Shown piece by piece: positions 54,587 through 63,821 of a stretch of 64,000 nt of DNA; position 1 is the stretch's first letter, and each line of letters opens with the position of its first letter. The stretch is taken from contig JACJYL010000001.1 of NCBI GenBank assembly GCA_020636105.1, forward strand, positions 2,418,001 to 2,482,000, written 5' to 3'. The notes below the pieces were generated by a model. That model made no database searches and had not been told where the DNA came from. It saw only the letters and a list, made by a program, of their open reading frames with translations. A program made the position numbers and the translations under genes. This stretch comes from Lewinellaceae bacterium (lineage in GTDB: Bacteria > Bacteroidota > Bacteroidia > Chitinophagales > Saprospiraceae).

Positions 54587-55282
54587 TTACACTCTGTACG
54601 TATTGATAAATTCCAGCATTTCCTTGGTTCTTCCATAAAGGGAAAATTGGGAATTTGCTGCATGAATCCTTTCACGGTGATCAGTAATCCAGAAGAAATA
54701 CTCGCCAAAATGGATCATAAACAAAGATGTATCCCTGATCAATTGCTCCATCAGTTTGATGCGTTCCTCTATCGCTTGCTTTTTTGATGCTTCCATCTCG
54801 CTCAGCACCTTTGCATTCGGACAATAGGCTAAATGCCTGTTGTCGATGATGGCTAAGTCATAGGTCTTGTTTTCTAAATCTTCGGCAGAAGTAAAGATGT
54901 CTACGATTGTGAAATTAAGCTGATGCAAAAATGCCTTTAATTTTTGGCCTTTAGCCGGATCATTTGTAATCAATAAGATAGGATTGGTAATTTCCTGGTG
55001 GGAAAGTTTGGAGACACTTTTTATATCTTCCTGAGTCATTTTATCTATCAGGTAGAGTATGGATTCCCCGACTTTATTCAGTTCCAGGTTTGCAGTTGTG
55101 TCTTCTATCAGAGCAGCCATTTTACGGTCATACACTTCATTGTATCTACGGCATATTTGCAGGAATTCTGAATGGAGGTCCGAATCCCTGATTAACACCT
55201 CTTTTAAATTTTCAATAATGGTTTTGATCTTATTTTCAGAAAATAAGTTTTTCAAATCCCTTTTTAACGTATCTATGTTCAT
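54587..55282 (-). CDS. EAD-like plus Rossmann-like protein
   Basis: 231 residues. Residues 1-90 are a helical bundle (NLKEVLIRDSDLHSEFLQIC, RRYNEVYDRKMAALIEDTTA, NLELNKVGESILYLIDKM) with the look of effector-associated domains such as EAD11. Residues ~100-231 form a Rossmann-like alpha/beta domain (NPILLITNDPAKGQKLKAFL, YDLAIIDNRHL, LFMIHFGEYFFWITDHRERI). EADs are adaptors in bacterial conflict systems (family knowledge). Sits 19 bp after the Csx1-like gene. Possible soluble partner of the membrane protein that follows. Confidence 0.7.
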   Translation of the reverse strand: MNIDTLKRDLKNLFSENKIKTIIENLKEVLIRDSDLHSEFLQICRRYNEVYDRKMAALIEDTTANLELNKVGESILYLIDKMTQEDIKSVSKLSHQEITNPILLITNDPAKGQKLKAFLHQLNFTIVDIFTSAEDLENKTYDLAIIDNRHLAYCPNAKVLSEMEASKKQAIEERIKLMEQLIRDTSLFMIHFGEYFFWITDHRERIHAANSQFSLYGRTKEMLEFINTYRV

Positions 55283-55301
55283 TTGTTAAGTTTTTGCTGA
55301 T

Positions 55302-56627
55302 TCACTTTATGGCAAGGATTACTTTTATTTCATTGAATTTTTCCACCAGTTCAAGCCTGAAACTTTCCAGGGGTTTTTCGCTGAGGAAACCTCCGTGATT
55401 GATATCATTTCGTAACCAGGTCAGGGATTCATAGGGAGCCAGGAGCTGTTGGATGGTTTCATTTTTTAACACCATGTTGATGATTTCCACGTTTTGAGCT
55501 GCCGGATCGTACCAGTCTTTTAAGTCGATTCCTTTCTGACCAATCAATATCGCCTGGCTCATAAGGGTTCTGTGGGTTTCATTGGCAGGGTCAAGTTCTA
55601 TAAATCCATTATTGTCTATGTTACAAAAATGGGTAAGCAGGCCTTCCTGAAGTTGCGTAATGCCCTGCTGGATGAGGTCGTGATCGATACACCACTGAAC
55701 GGCAGATATCCAGTTGGGCATCTGCTGGTTGAAGTTTTTCAGTTTTTGTTGCAACTTATCCAGTATAGGCTGAAGCGCAGGGATTACTTTTGGGTTTTTG
55801 GAAATAGCTGCCAGGTTTTCAGCAATATGGTCGAAAGTTTTCCCTGCCATGATTTCATTTCCCCGGTTGGTGGCCATGATGCCTGATAACTGGTTTAAAT
55901 TTTTTGATAGCAGCTTCAATGCTTCTAAAGGAGGGGATGTTTCTTTCGCGGAATGTACCATTGGAGCGGTTTTACCTTCCGTCAGGGCGATCATTTTGGC
56001 GGTATTGCCTGATTTGACAAAGTTATCAGCGGCAATGGACCATTCCTGGAGTTCATGAAACCCGGTCAGGTCCAGCAATGGAACGATCCTTTGTTCCGGA
56101 TCCGGGATTCGCTCTTCAATATTGAATCTCGACCCAAGGGCGTCAAAAGCTCCGTAGGTGATGGCCTTCACTTTTATACCTTTTAAGGCTTTGGCGTAAT
56201 TCATCAACACCATGCCCAGCATCGGCAAGGACCGGAATCCGTGGGTAATATCGAAGTAAACTTCATCGCCTTCTTCCATTTTGTTAAAGAATAATTCAAA
56301 AATTTGCCAGATTTCAGCTTCTGAGAATCCTTTGGGAACGCCGGTTATCTCCTCAATGGCCGCTTTGAGTTTCATCTGCCACAACCTGTTTTTAAGGCCT
56401 TCTTCTTCGCCAGGGTAAATTGCTCCCAGCCAGTTGTTCTTTTCGGCCTCATCGGTCAGGAAAACAAGGATGCGATCATCCGCACACCAATCCCTGCAAT
56501 GCATTTCCACGACGGCCTCCTGTACAAAACGGACTACCGGGCTACGAAAACGCCGGTCCTGGTTTTCATATCGGCACTTTTGGTAGTGACTGTTGCCGAG
56601 GAAGGTTAGGAGGGTTTTGCGTGGCAT
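55302..56627 (-). CDS. csx1: Csx1-type CARF-HEPN ribonuclease (TIGR02221-like)
   Basis: 441 residues. The N-terminal CARF region starts RKTLLTFLGNSHYQKCRYEN and has the DxTHG signature VYFDITHGFRSLPMLGMVLM (~105). The C-terminal helical part has an R-x4-H HEPN motif in WLRNDINHGGF (~415). Cyclic oligoadenylate made by Cas10 would bind the CARF dimer and switch on RNA cleavage. Directly follows cmr6 (16 bp). Confidence 0.88.
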   Translation of the reverse strand: MPRKTLLTFLGNSHYQKCRYENQDRRFRSPVVRFVQEAVVEMHCRDWCADDRILVFLTDEAEKNNWLGAIYPGEEEGLKNRLWQMKLKAAIEEITGVPKGFSEAEIWQIFELFFNKMEEGDEVYFDITHGFRSLPMLGMVLMNYAKALKGIKVKAITYGAFDALGSRFNIEERIPDPEQRIVPLLDLTGFHELQEWSIAADNFVKSGNTAKMIALTEGKTAPMVHSAKETSPPLEALKLLSKNLNQLSGIMATNRGNEIMAGKTFDHIAENLAAISKNPKVIPALQPILDKLQQKLKNFNQQMPNWISAVQWCIDHDLIQQGITQLQEGLLTHFCNIDNNGFIELDPANETHRTLMSQAILIGQKGIDLKDWYDPAAQNVEIINMVLKNETIQQLLAPYESLTWLRNDINHGGFLSEKPLESFRLELVEKFNEIKVILAIK

Positions 56628-56643
56628 GGGTGTCAGGTTTGTT

Positions 56644-57876
56644 TTATCTTTCTTGTTGAACCTCTCTCATGTATCCATAACCAACAGCTGTTTTGGCACC
56701 TATGCCATGGGAAGTAAGGGCAGATGTCAGCCATGCATAAATCAGGTCAAGTAAAGTATGTTCTCCACTTAATTGCATTGGGGTAGATAATTTTTCAAAA
56801 CCATTCCAATTGGATAAAGCCATATTTTTTGAAACGCCAACAAAAGTTTCAAATTTGGATCCTCTGGCAACGGTTAAAAACGGAATTGGATTAGGATTTT
56901 GAAAATCGGTTGGAGCCGTTTTATTATTGTACCATTCAGGATAATGTACATTCATAATATCTACCTCCAAATTTGGAGCTTCCACCGGGAAGGCATCAAA
57001 AAACTGAGCATTTCCTTTTTGGTGTTGTTCATTGTAGCTTTTCTCGTCGCTTCCAAAGATATATACAAAAAGCGGGTTTTTCAAAGCTCTATCTTCTGCA
57101 TGCTTTAAATCAACTTTCCCTTCTGCCAGGTCAATTGAAAATATTTCAGTTATAATCCAGCTTCTCAAAGTTCCCTTAATAGAAGTGGCCGGAATATAGG
57201 GAAATCCGTACACGTGATGTAAAGTCATTCCAGTTTCATATACTGATGCACCTCCTCCTCCGACACCAACAACCATGCGCCAATCAGGATGCAGGCGAAT
57301 TTTTTTATAGTTATTTTTAAACAAGGACTTCATTAAATTTTCATGCCTTGATTTAATTGCATCAAATTTTTTCGGATCTCCAAAATTTGCACTGATTTCA
57401 AATTTATGCCCGGATTCACTTCCATCCTTTCTCCGGCGATAGTCGTTTTTATAGAAGTAGAATTTACCAAATTTGTTATCAGGAATGAATCTGGCTGCCT
57501 TGTATAGTTTCAGCGAAAAATTATCAATATCATGAATGGGCAAATTTCTTACTTCTTTTGGTAGGAAGGTATCACGTAAATTCAGGCTATCATCGATTCT
57601 TCCCCTTGGATGATCATTCCTTTGTTGCTGAACATGTTCAACATTTCGAATGGGTAGATGTTTAGGAGGTTCTTGACGTAAAATATTATTTCCATCAACG
57701 ATGATTTTTGTGATCTTGCCAGAAACCATTTCATATTCACAGTCCTTCCCGTCAAGACTGGTGTCAGGAAGGCCTACGTATGAAAGGGGCATTGGGGCTT
57801 TACCATTGAGCCGATCAAGTTCAACTACTACTCTCCCTTTATTTGATTTGTAAACTTTTAATACTCCTTTTGCCAT
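56644..57876 (-). CDS. cmr6: Type III-B RAMP protein Cmr6
   Basis: 410 residues. The RAMP core (~185-405) has VGVGGGGASVYETGMTLHHV, YGFPYIPATSIKGTLRSWII (the G-rich SxKG loop) and HGIGAKTAVGYGYM near the end. The first ~130 residues are an extension, with a small beta-rich piece (VLKVYKSNKGRVVVELDRLN) seen in longer Cmr6 proteins. It caps the Cmr backbone near the crRNA 3' end. 12 bp downstream of cmr5. Confidence 0.92.
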   Translation of the reverse strand: MAKGVLKVYKSNKGRVVVELDRLNGKAPMPLSYVGLPDTSLDGKDCEYEMVSGKITKIIVDGNNILRQEPPKHLPIRNVEHVQQQRNDHPRGRIDDSLNLRDTFLPKEVRNLPIHDIDNFSLKLYKAARFIPDNKFGKFYFYKNDYRRRKDGSESGHKFEISANFGDPKKFDAIKSRHENLMKSLFKNNYKKIRLHPDWRMVVGVGGGGASVYETGMTLHHVYGFPYIPATSIKGTLRSWIITEIFSIDLAEGKVDLKHAEDRALKNPLFVYIFGSDEKSYNEQHQKGNAQFFDAFPVEAPNLEVDIMNVHYPEWYNNKTAPTDFQNPNPIPFLTVARGSKFETFVGVSKNMALSNWNGFEKLSTPMQLSGEHTLLDLIYAWLTSALTSHGIGAKTAVGYGYMREVQQER

Positions 57877-57888
57877 GATATTATGCTT

Positions 57889-58293
57889 TTAAGACTTCTT
57901 TTTATCAATTAATCCTTCTGTGAATCGGCGATGCCAATTCATAAAAGCAAGGACTTCATTGGTAAGCGCCCGATAAGTATTGGAATCCAATTCAAGGACT
58001 TTTTCTAAAAAGTCCTTTTTATCATTTGTTGGTAATTCAATAATTCCTTTTTCATCTTTTCGTAACCAGTCAATGATATCTTCCAGGATTCTGTTATAAG
58101 CAGCTTTTTGTTTGGATAGGATAAAAGCCAGTGATGCTCCAAGACCACTGGTTTTTACCATGGTGGGGAATTTTTTCGAATAGGATTTATATTCATCAAG
58201 GTCCTTTTTTTCTTTCACAAAAGCCTTAACCCTTCTGAATGCTTCAGTGGCCCTTCCTTGTTCAACTTTTTTACGTAATGACAATTCGCTCAT
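57889..58293 (-). CDS. cmr5: Type III-B small subunit Cmr5
   Basis: 134 residues, all-alpha. EQGRATEAFRRVKAFVKEKK, YKSYSKKFPTMVKTSGLGAS, LAFILSKQKAAYNRILEDII and WLRKDEKGI match Cmr5/small-subunit signatures. Multiple copies line the belly of the complex and contact target RNA. Confidence 0.9.
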   Translation of the reverse strand: MSELSLRKKVEQGRATEAFRRVKAFVKEKKDLDEYKSYSKKFPTMVKTSGLGASLAFILSKQKAAYNRILEDIIDWLRKDEKGIIELPTNDKKDFLEKVLELDSNTYRALTNEVLAFMNWHRRFTEGLIDKKKS

Positions 58294-58328
58294 GACTACT
58301 TTTTTTAATGGATGATATAAAGGAGTAT

Positions 58329-59261
58329 TTAAGATATAAGCTTCGCCCTTAAGACACCTTTTCCTAAGGTTGCATTTCCACCAAGTTGGAAGATATTGTT
58401 TAATTTTCCTAAAACAGATTGAAACTCTTCCATGGACTTTTCACTCGTGAATTTTTCTTCGGTGGACCGTTTGGAGAATTCATCTGAAGAGGAAACCAAA
58501 GTATACATGATAGATTCTGAAGGCAGATATTCTTCTGTAAATAAAGCCCCATCTTCTACTGTCCCCGTTTCATTATTAATCCGTATCCGCGTAATTACTT
58601 CCGTGGATTGGACCACAAAATCACGAAAATCATTATTGGATAAAACGACAAGATTTGTTTCAAGTAATTCTTTCCAGTAGGCTAGTTCGGGTAGGTCACC
58701 ATAGATTTTTTGTGAAAGTGAAGAGGCAAGGTCTGAAATTCCACCATCAATTTTAAAAGCATATTCCTCCAGGACGACGTTATTGTTTATTCCCACTTTA
58801 TCTGTATTGGCAAAACAATGGCCATCTTCAATTTCAACAGTAGACCAGGTTTTTAGAATATTGGAAAGCGATACATTTTTGGCAATCCTCAAATCCTTGG
58901 CAAAACGATTCATAACGGTGGGGCAGGAGACCCATACAAATACTCCTTTCATCGACTTAACAGGGAAAAGGAGCGTCCGGGCATCTGTCACTGCCAGAGA
59001 ACCTGAATGTGCATCATTTCCGGCATCTTCCGGCCCGAATAACAATTTTACAATTGGATTTTCAGGTTGTTTGGGCTTCCATCCCAAAATAGCTTCAAAA
59101 GCTTCTCGAAGAGAGCCCTTTAAAGAAGAGGCTTCTATCTTTGGATAATCGGTATGTCGTTCTCTTTGAATAGGAAGATCTACCATACCTAAATCATCGC
59201 CGCTCCCTGCATGTAAAGGGGTCTCGCAAATTAGAAAAAGAGGTTTTGTGGTTTTAAACAT
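58329..59261 (-). CDS. cmr4: Type III-B backbone RAMP nuclease Cmr4
   Basis: 310 residues. LICETPLHAGSGDDLGMVDL, PIQRERHTDYPKIEASSLKG, SLREAFE is the Cmr4 N-terminal signature; the Asp residues in the GSGDDLG loop correspond to the target-RNA cleavage site. GGNATLGKGVLRAKL closes the RAMP fold. Repeated subunits cut target RNA at 6-nt intervals. Confidence 0.93.
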   Translation of the reverse strand: MFKTTKPLFLICETPLHAGSGDDLGMVDLPIQRERHTDYPKIEASSLKGSLREAFEAILGWKPKQPENPIVKLLFGPEDAGNDAHSGSLAVTDARTLLFPVKSMKGVFVWVSCPTVMNRFAKDLRIAKNVSLSNILKTWSTVEIEDGHCFANTDKVGINNNVVLEEYAFKIDGGISDLASSLSQKIYGDLPELAYWKELLETNLVVLSNNDFRDFVVQSTEVITRIRINNETGTVEDGALFTEEYLPSESIMYTLVSSSDEFSKRSTEEKFTSEKSMEEFQSVLGKLNNIFQLGGNATLGKGVLRAKLIS

Positions 59262-59294
59262 TGTATTTCTTTTTAGTTATTAATTATTTTCGGG

Positions 59295-60860
59295 TTAAAG
59301 TTCTTCCCATGTCCAGTCTTCAAATTTTCCCTTGTAAAAACTTTCTGTAACATCAATTTTATTGTCATCAAACTTTGCCAAAATGTTGACACCAAGGCAT
59401 CTGAATCTGGATTTATCCTTAATTTCAGGATCCTGGTTTAGCTTGTTTAAATGTTTGATAACTTTAGCCAGATTTTCATTTACAAAAGGTTCTGTATCAT
59501 TAATCCCTTTAAAAACAAATCGAAAAACGACGAACAATGTTTCTAAAAAAGCATAGTTCATTGCCAGGATTCTTGCTTTTAATTGGAGGTAATAATCACC
59601 TTTTTTATCAATCTTATTCGCATATCCTTCTGCTGCGGAAAAGGCCTTTGATTCCAGCCAAACGCCATATTTGGCATTGTCTTTTTTATTTAGAAAAACG
59701 TCAATGTCTCCTACCTGGACCTTGTTATCATCTAGGATAAAATATTTATCTAATTTTGGAATTGTTAGCCCGATGCAATAATCTTTTGTCAGATCATTCC
59801 GGTCATCTAATGTGAAGTATTTAAAAAGTAGGTGCTCCATGATAAAACCTCTGTTGCTTTCGGTCATCACGCTAAAATCTTTTATCATACTGCCTAATGC
59901 ACTTGGCCTTAAGAATTGACCCAAATGATCCCAAGAAAGGAGCTGATAATTGATCAAAGAATTTAGGATTTTGTTAACCTCATAGGGTAGTTTTAGGCTA
60001 GTTATTAATTGCTTGGAATCCTCATCCTTTCCAATAAATTTGTTGTTTTTAAACTCCAGTTTTTGATTGAACCATAACTGCCCAACCATTTTTATGGAGG
60101 GATTTTCTAAAAAATTTCTTTTAAGAAAGGGTTTTACAGCTTCAACTACGGCCCAATCGAAAGTAAAGGGTAGGTTTCCTATTGTGACTAAATCTGAACT
60201 ATTTTCATAATTATAAATTAAGGGTACTTGCTCAATTTGCCCCAGTAAAGTCACGATGGGTATTATGGCTTTATACCCTCCGGAAATATTGAGGATAATT
60301 CCGGAACTTTTTCCTCTTGCAGTGTCAATGATTTGTTTGATTCTTTCAATCAAATTCAGAAACCCTGCTTCAAAAAAATTAGGTTGCTGAAATTCCTCGT
60401 GAAGGGCTGGGTTTTGAACCACCAATCCCTTAATTATATCATGCTGATAATCAGGGACGAAATCACAAAGGCCTGGATGTAAATAATTGAACATATCCCG
60501 AATCTGTTCAGCTGCAATTCTCGAAAGAACAGTATCGGTTGCAATAAGCCGTAAATTGAAATTAGCATAATCTCCTCCATTTTCTTTAATATAATGGACG
60601 GTACTTTGTATCTCAGCGGAAGGATAATAAGGGTTACCTTCTTGATCTATTGTAATATTTACCCAATTTCCAAGGTTCCTGATTATTTCCTTTGCCAGCG
60701 TTGAATTGGAGGTTTCATAGGTTTCTGCAGGGGCCGACTCCTCTTCAATTCCCTTAAGCTGAATTTTTTTATAGCGCCTTTCACCCAATACATTAAACCC
60801 ATCCGTTAAATGATTTTTCAAGAGGGAAGTTCCAACCGTTATGATAATTGTAGTTTTCAT
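59295..60860 (-). CDS. CARF protein with PD-(D/E)XK-like nuclease domain
   Basis: 521 residues from the ATG at 60860 (MKTTIIITVGTSLLKNHLTD), preferred to one at 60938, which overlaps cmr3 by 74 bp. N-terminal CARF domain of the APE2256/Csm6 type (ITVGTSLL; LIATDTVLSRIAAEQI; ILNISGGYKAIIPIVTLLGQ). C-terminal half (~370-480) has VQVGDIDVFLNKKDN, YGVWLESKAFS: a D ... ExK layout as in restriction-like folds. Resembles Can2/Card1-style effectors, activated by cyclic oligoadenylate to cut DNA or RNA (inference). Confidence 0.78.
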   Translation of the reverse strand: MKTTIIITVGTSLLKNHLTDGFNVLGERRYKKIQLKGIEEESAPAETYETSNSTLAKEIIRNLGNWVNITIDQEGNPYYPSAEIQSTVHYIKENGGDYANFNLRLIATDTVLSRIAAEQIRDMFNYLHPGLCDFVPDYQHDIIKGLVVQNPALHEEFQQPNFFEAGFLNLIERIKQIIDTARGKSSGIILNISGGYKAIIPIVTLLGQIEQVPLIYNYENSSDLVTIGNLPFTFDWAVVEAVKPFLKRNFLENPSIKMVGQLWFNQKLEFKNNKFIGKDEDSKQLITSLKLPYEVNKILNSLINYQLLSWDHLGQFLRPSALGSMIKDFSVMTESNRGFIMEHLLFKYFTLDDRNDLTKDYCIGLTIPKLDKYFILDDNKVQVGDIDVFLNKKDNAKYGVWLESKAFSAAEGYANKIDKKGDYYLQLKARILAMNYAFLETLFVVFRFVFKGINDTEPFVNENLAKVIKHLNKLNQDPEIKDKSRFRCLGVNILAKFDDNKIDVTESFYKGKFEDWTWEEL

Positions 60861-60864
60861 TTTT

Positions 60865-61992
60865 TTAAATTTTAGGAGGAGTAAAATTTCCAAAATAGGA
60901 GATTCCAAATCCTTGTTCAGGAAGTTGATCAGATACACTTATGCCTTGAAGTGCTTGAATTTCTTCTGGTGAGTGTTCTGTTTTAAATAAGTAAACACTT
61001 CCTGCAGGAATAACCTGATACATATTTTTAGGTTTTCTTTTGGCCATATCAAAACCACCAATGGATTTTGTTTTTCCAATGATGGCACCGACCAATTCAG
61101 CTTTTATATTTATTCCTGCTTTGGACAAGTCGGGGAACCAGCTATTATTAGTGAAAATAGCAGGGGTGGCAAGGTATAGTTTGAAATATCCCTTCTTCAA
61201 AATAATTTCATCCGGTTGAATTGTAACCTCCATTATTTCTCGTTCATCAAGGGATACCAAGCGTCCTTCTCCGCCAAGCTTAACCATTGATTCTTTTAAT
61301 TCACTTAATTCCAGATCTTGCTTTTCAATCCTTACAAAGAGTTCAAGTTGTCTGTCTTTTTCGGACGAATCTTTAAAAGACTTGAATCGAGTCATTCCAA
61401 CCCGGTACAATTTACCTTCTTCTGTCGTTCTGGTTAATCCATCCCTCCCTATTCCAACTTTGGCCTCAGTAACTGTGTAATCGGTCATCTTTTTTATTTT
61501 CACCGAACTTGTTTCATTGGCCAGGTAGTTTTTCAATAAACTATCCGACAAAAGTCCATTGTCAATGTTTTCATAAAATTTATCATGGTCCCCTTGGATT
61601 AAGAAAGGGATTTGGTATTTAGAATGAGAGGAAGTTATTGTGTTTTGTATTGGATTCAATCTGACGACGTCATAGTATTTTTCATTCTTTTCATTTTGTT
61701 TTTGCCACTCTTCTTTGTTTTTTAGTTCTGAAAAATCAAGAGGCATAGGTAAAAAAACTTCATCCCCGATTCCAAAAGTCAAACCTTTTATGACCAAATC
61801 CTTCATTTTTTCTTCCACCTCGATAAAAGGAATTTCCTTTCCTGCTCTTGTCGCACAAAATGTACGCAGAGCACCATATATTACTGAAAGGTGTGGAGGA
61901 AAATTACTGTCGGCCCAGGTTTCTTCTCCCATGGAAAAAGGTTTGCCATCTCTGAAGAAAAGTGTATCCAGTGGTTTTATTTCGATATTCAT
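60865..61992 (-). CDS. cmr3: Type III-B RAMP protein Cmr3
   Basis: 375 residues. IKPLDTLFFRDGKPFSMGEE, FPPHLSVIYGALRTF at the N-terminus and IGKTKSIGGFDMAKRKPKNM, GFGISYFG at the C-terminus match Cmr3. It binds the crRNA 5' handle next to Cas10. The start overlaps the cas10 stop by 4 bp (ATGA), showing translational coupling. Confidence 0.93.
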   Translation of the reverse strand: MNIEIKPLDTLFFRDGKPFSMGEETWADSNFPPHLSVIYGALRTFCATRAGKEIPFIEVEEKMKDLVIKGLTFGIGDEVFLPMPLDFSELKNKEEWQKQNEKNEKYYDVVRLNPIQNTITSSHSKYQIPFLIQGDHDKFYENIDNGLLSDSLLKNYLANETSSVKIKKMTDYTVTEAKVGIGRDGLTRTTEEGKLYRVGMTRFKSFKDSSEKDRQLELFVRIEKQDLELSELKESMVKLGGEGRLVSLDEREIMEVTIQPDEIILKKGYFKLYLATPAIFTNNSWFPDLSKAGINIKAELVGAIIGKTKSIGGFDMAKRKPKNMYQVIPAGSVYLFKTEHSPEEIQALQGISVSDQLPEQGFGISYFGNFTPPKI

Positions 61993-63812
61993 GATTTTTC
62001 AGTTTTTCTTTTAATAAAAAGAGTAATTTTGAGGAGTTCGATAAAGTTATAAATGGGAACCTCCATTAAATCATTCTCTGAATATTTATTCATAAGCGGT
62101 TTTAGATGATCCAAAATTTCATCCACCAATTGTTCAGGTTTATCCTTTTGCAAAGACCTCTTTAAAAGTCTTTTCATTTCATGTTCTGCAAGAGATACCA
62201 GCATGAGGTTATGAAGTTCTCCTTCAAGTAATCGTCCATTATTATCAGCAAGTTGATAAAGTTCTCTTTCAAGATTTCGGATAAATGTTTCTGAAAAATT
62301 GGAGGTTGAATTTGGTTCCGGTTTAGTCAAATGTTTGACAACTGCCTCAAGATGAATCAGATTTTGTGATTCATTGTTTTTCAGATCCCAGGGCAAAATG
62401 GCTTCATGTGCTTCGCCTGAATGTTTTAAAGCAGCAATGGCAAGACGGTTTCGGCCTTCATCTTTTGCCTTTTTTTCCATTTCCCGGGTTTTTTGAAGCA
62501 CAAAATGGAGTGGAGATTTATAATGCGCAATGACAACTCCCGCCGAGAAGGTAAAATCAAATCCTTCTGTAATTTGATCTTTGAATTTTGTTTTTACTTT
62601 TTGATTAACATCGACTTCAAAACTATTTCTCAAATCCTTTAATACTTCGAATAATGCGTTTAAATTAATAAGCCCGAGGAAATCATCTCCACCGGCATAA
62701 ATGGTTTTACCTTTGGGTTCATTTAGAAATTGTTTACTTTTTTTTGCAAACTTCCCCAGTAATTCGGAAACATTTTCCTGAAAAAATTCTAATTCATGTT
62801 GATGTTCCTTTTTTAAATATTTCCCGCCCATTATTTGCCCCATGTGATCTCCGTCAAATACAATTAATGCATAATATTTGGGAAGTTCCTTTTCTCCAAA
62901 GATCCGTTTATGGTGTTCTGTAATGGAGTCCAAACCAGTAGCCTCCAATACTTTTTTCAATCCATGTTTTTTAAAATATTTTTCAGTTAAATTTTCGGCA
63001 TAACATAGTTGTTCATCAAACAGACGACCACCATTAAAGAGAAGTTTGTAACTATTATATTCTGATTCATTAATGTGTTCTTTCAAATAATGGGATAAAG
63101 CAATGCCTGCTGTAGAAACAAATGACGGTTTTTTAAAGAAGTCATCACTATAATTCCTTTTCATGAAGGAAACTGCACTTAATCCTTCATTTTCATTCAT
63201 CCATGAGTCATCTGTGTCTAATTCAATACCTCCGTTGAAATTGGAATATATTGATTTGGAACCCTCACCAAAAAACAAAGCATTATTGACTCCATCCAGG
63301 CTACATTTTCGCCCTTTTTCAGGAATTTGATTGAAAGACCTTATATTCTTTATCCCCCCTAATGAAGCTTCAATTTTGTGATAGGCATCATAATAACTGA
63401 CATCCTCGGGATAAAAAAGCCAAAATATTTCAAGATGATTTTTTACTTGTTGATCATAATTTTTCCTGAAATCAGGGGTGATTTTTGATTTGGTCAGCCT
63501 GATTTTTTTCAAAGCCTGATCCGAAATATCATTAAAAGATAATCTGACCGATTCCTCAATTTTGTTTCCAATTTCTGCCAATTTCTGATCATCACTTTCT
63601 GCTATTTTACCAACAAATCTATTGGGGAGTGATTCCACTCCTTCAACCACTTGAGGTACAATAATTTTGATACCTTCTTGTCTAGCTGTTTCCATGGCCA
63701 CATTACAAAGTCTGGAAAGTATTTTACTCCCTGCATACAAGTCTAGGTTTTTCCGTGCCTGGGCAATAAAGGATTGTACGGGGCCGATGGTGAAAAGGAA
63801 TAGGTTATTCAT
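61989..63812 (-). CDS. cas10: Cas10/Cmr2 without HD domain
   Basis: 607 residues. It begins at LFLFTIGPVQSFIAQARKNL, DLYAGSKILSR, the segment that follows the HD domain in longer Cmr2 proteins, so the HD nuclease is absent. Two palm domains are visible: YALIVFDGDHMGQIMGG (~318) and the cyclase motif TIYAGGDDFLGLI (GGDD ~374). The C-terminal part is helical. On target RNA binding it should make cyclic oligoadenylate; ssDNA cutting is not expected. Confidence 0.94.
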   Translation of the reverse strand: MNNLFLFTIGPVQSFIAQARKNLDLYAGSKILSRLCNVAMETARQEGIKIIVPQVVEGVESLPNRFVGKIAESDDQKLAEIGNKIEESVRLSFNDISDQALKKIRLTKSKITPDFRKNYDQQVKNHLEIFWLFYPEDVSYYDAYHKIEASLGGIKNIRSFNQIPEKGRKCSLDGVNNALFFGEGSKSIYSNFNGGIELDTDDSWMNENEGLSAVSFMKRNYSDDFFKKPSFVSTAGIALSHYLKEHINESEYNSYKLLFNGGRLFDEQLCYAENLTEKYFKKHGLKKVLEATGLDSITEHHKRIFGEKELPKYYALIVFDGDHMGQIMGGKYLKKEHQHELEFFQENVSELLGKFAKKSKQFLNEPKGKTIYAGGDDFLGLINLNALFEVLKDLRNSFEVDVNQKVKTKFKDQITEGFDFTFSAGVVIAHYKSPLHFVLQKTREMEKKAKDEGRNRLAIAALKHSGEAHEAILPWDLKNNESQNLIHLEAVVKHLTKPEPNSTSNFSETFIRNLERELYQLADNNGRLLEGELHNLMLVSLAEHEMKRLLKRSLQKDKPEQLVDEILDHLKPLMNKYSENDLMEVPIYNFIELLKITLFIKRKTEKS

Positions 63813-63821
63813 TATTTTATT

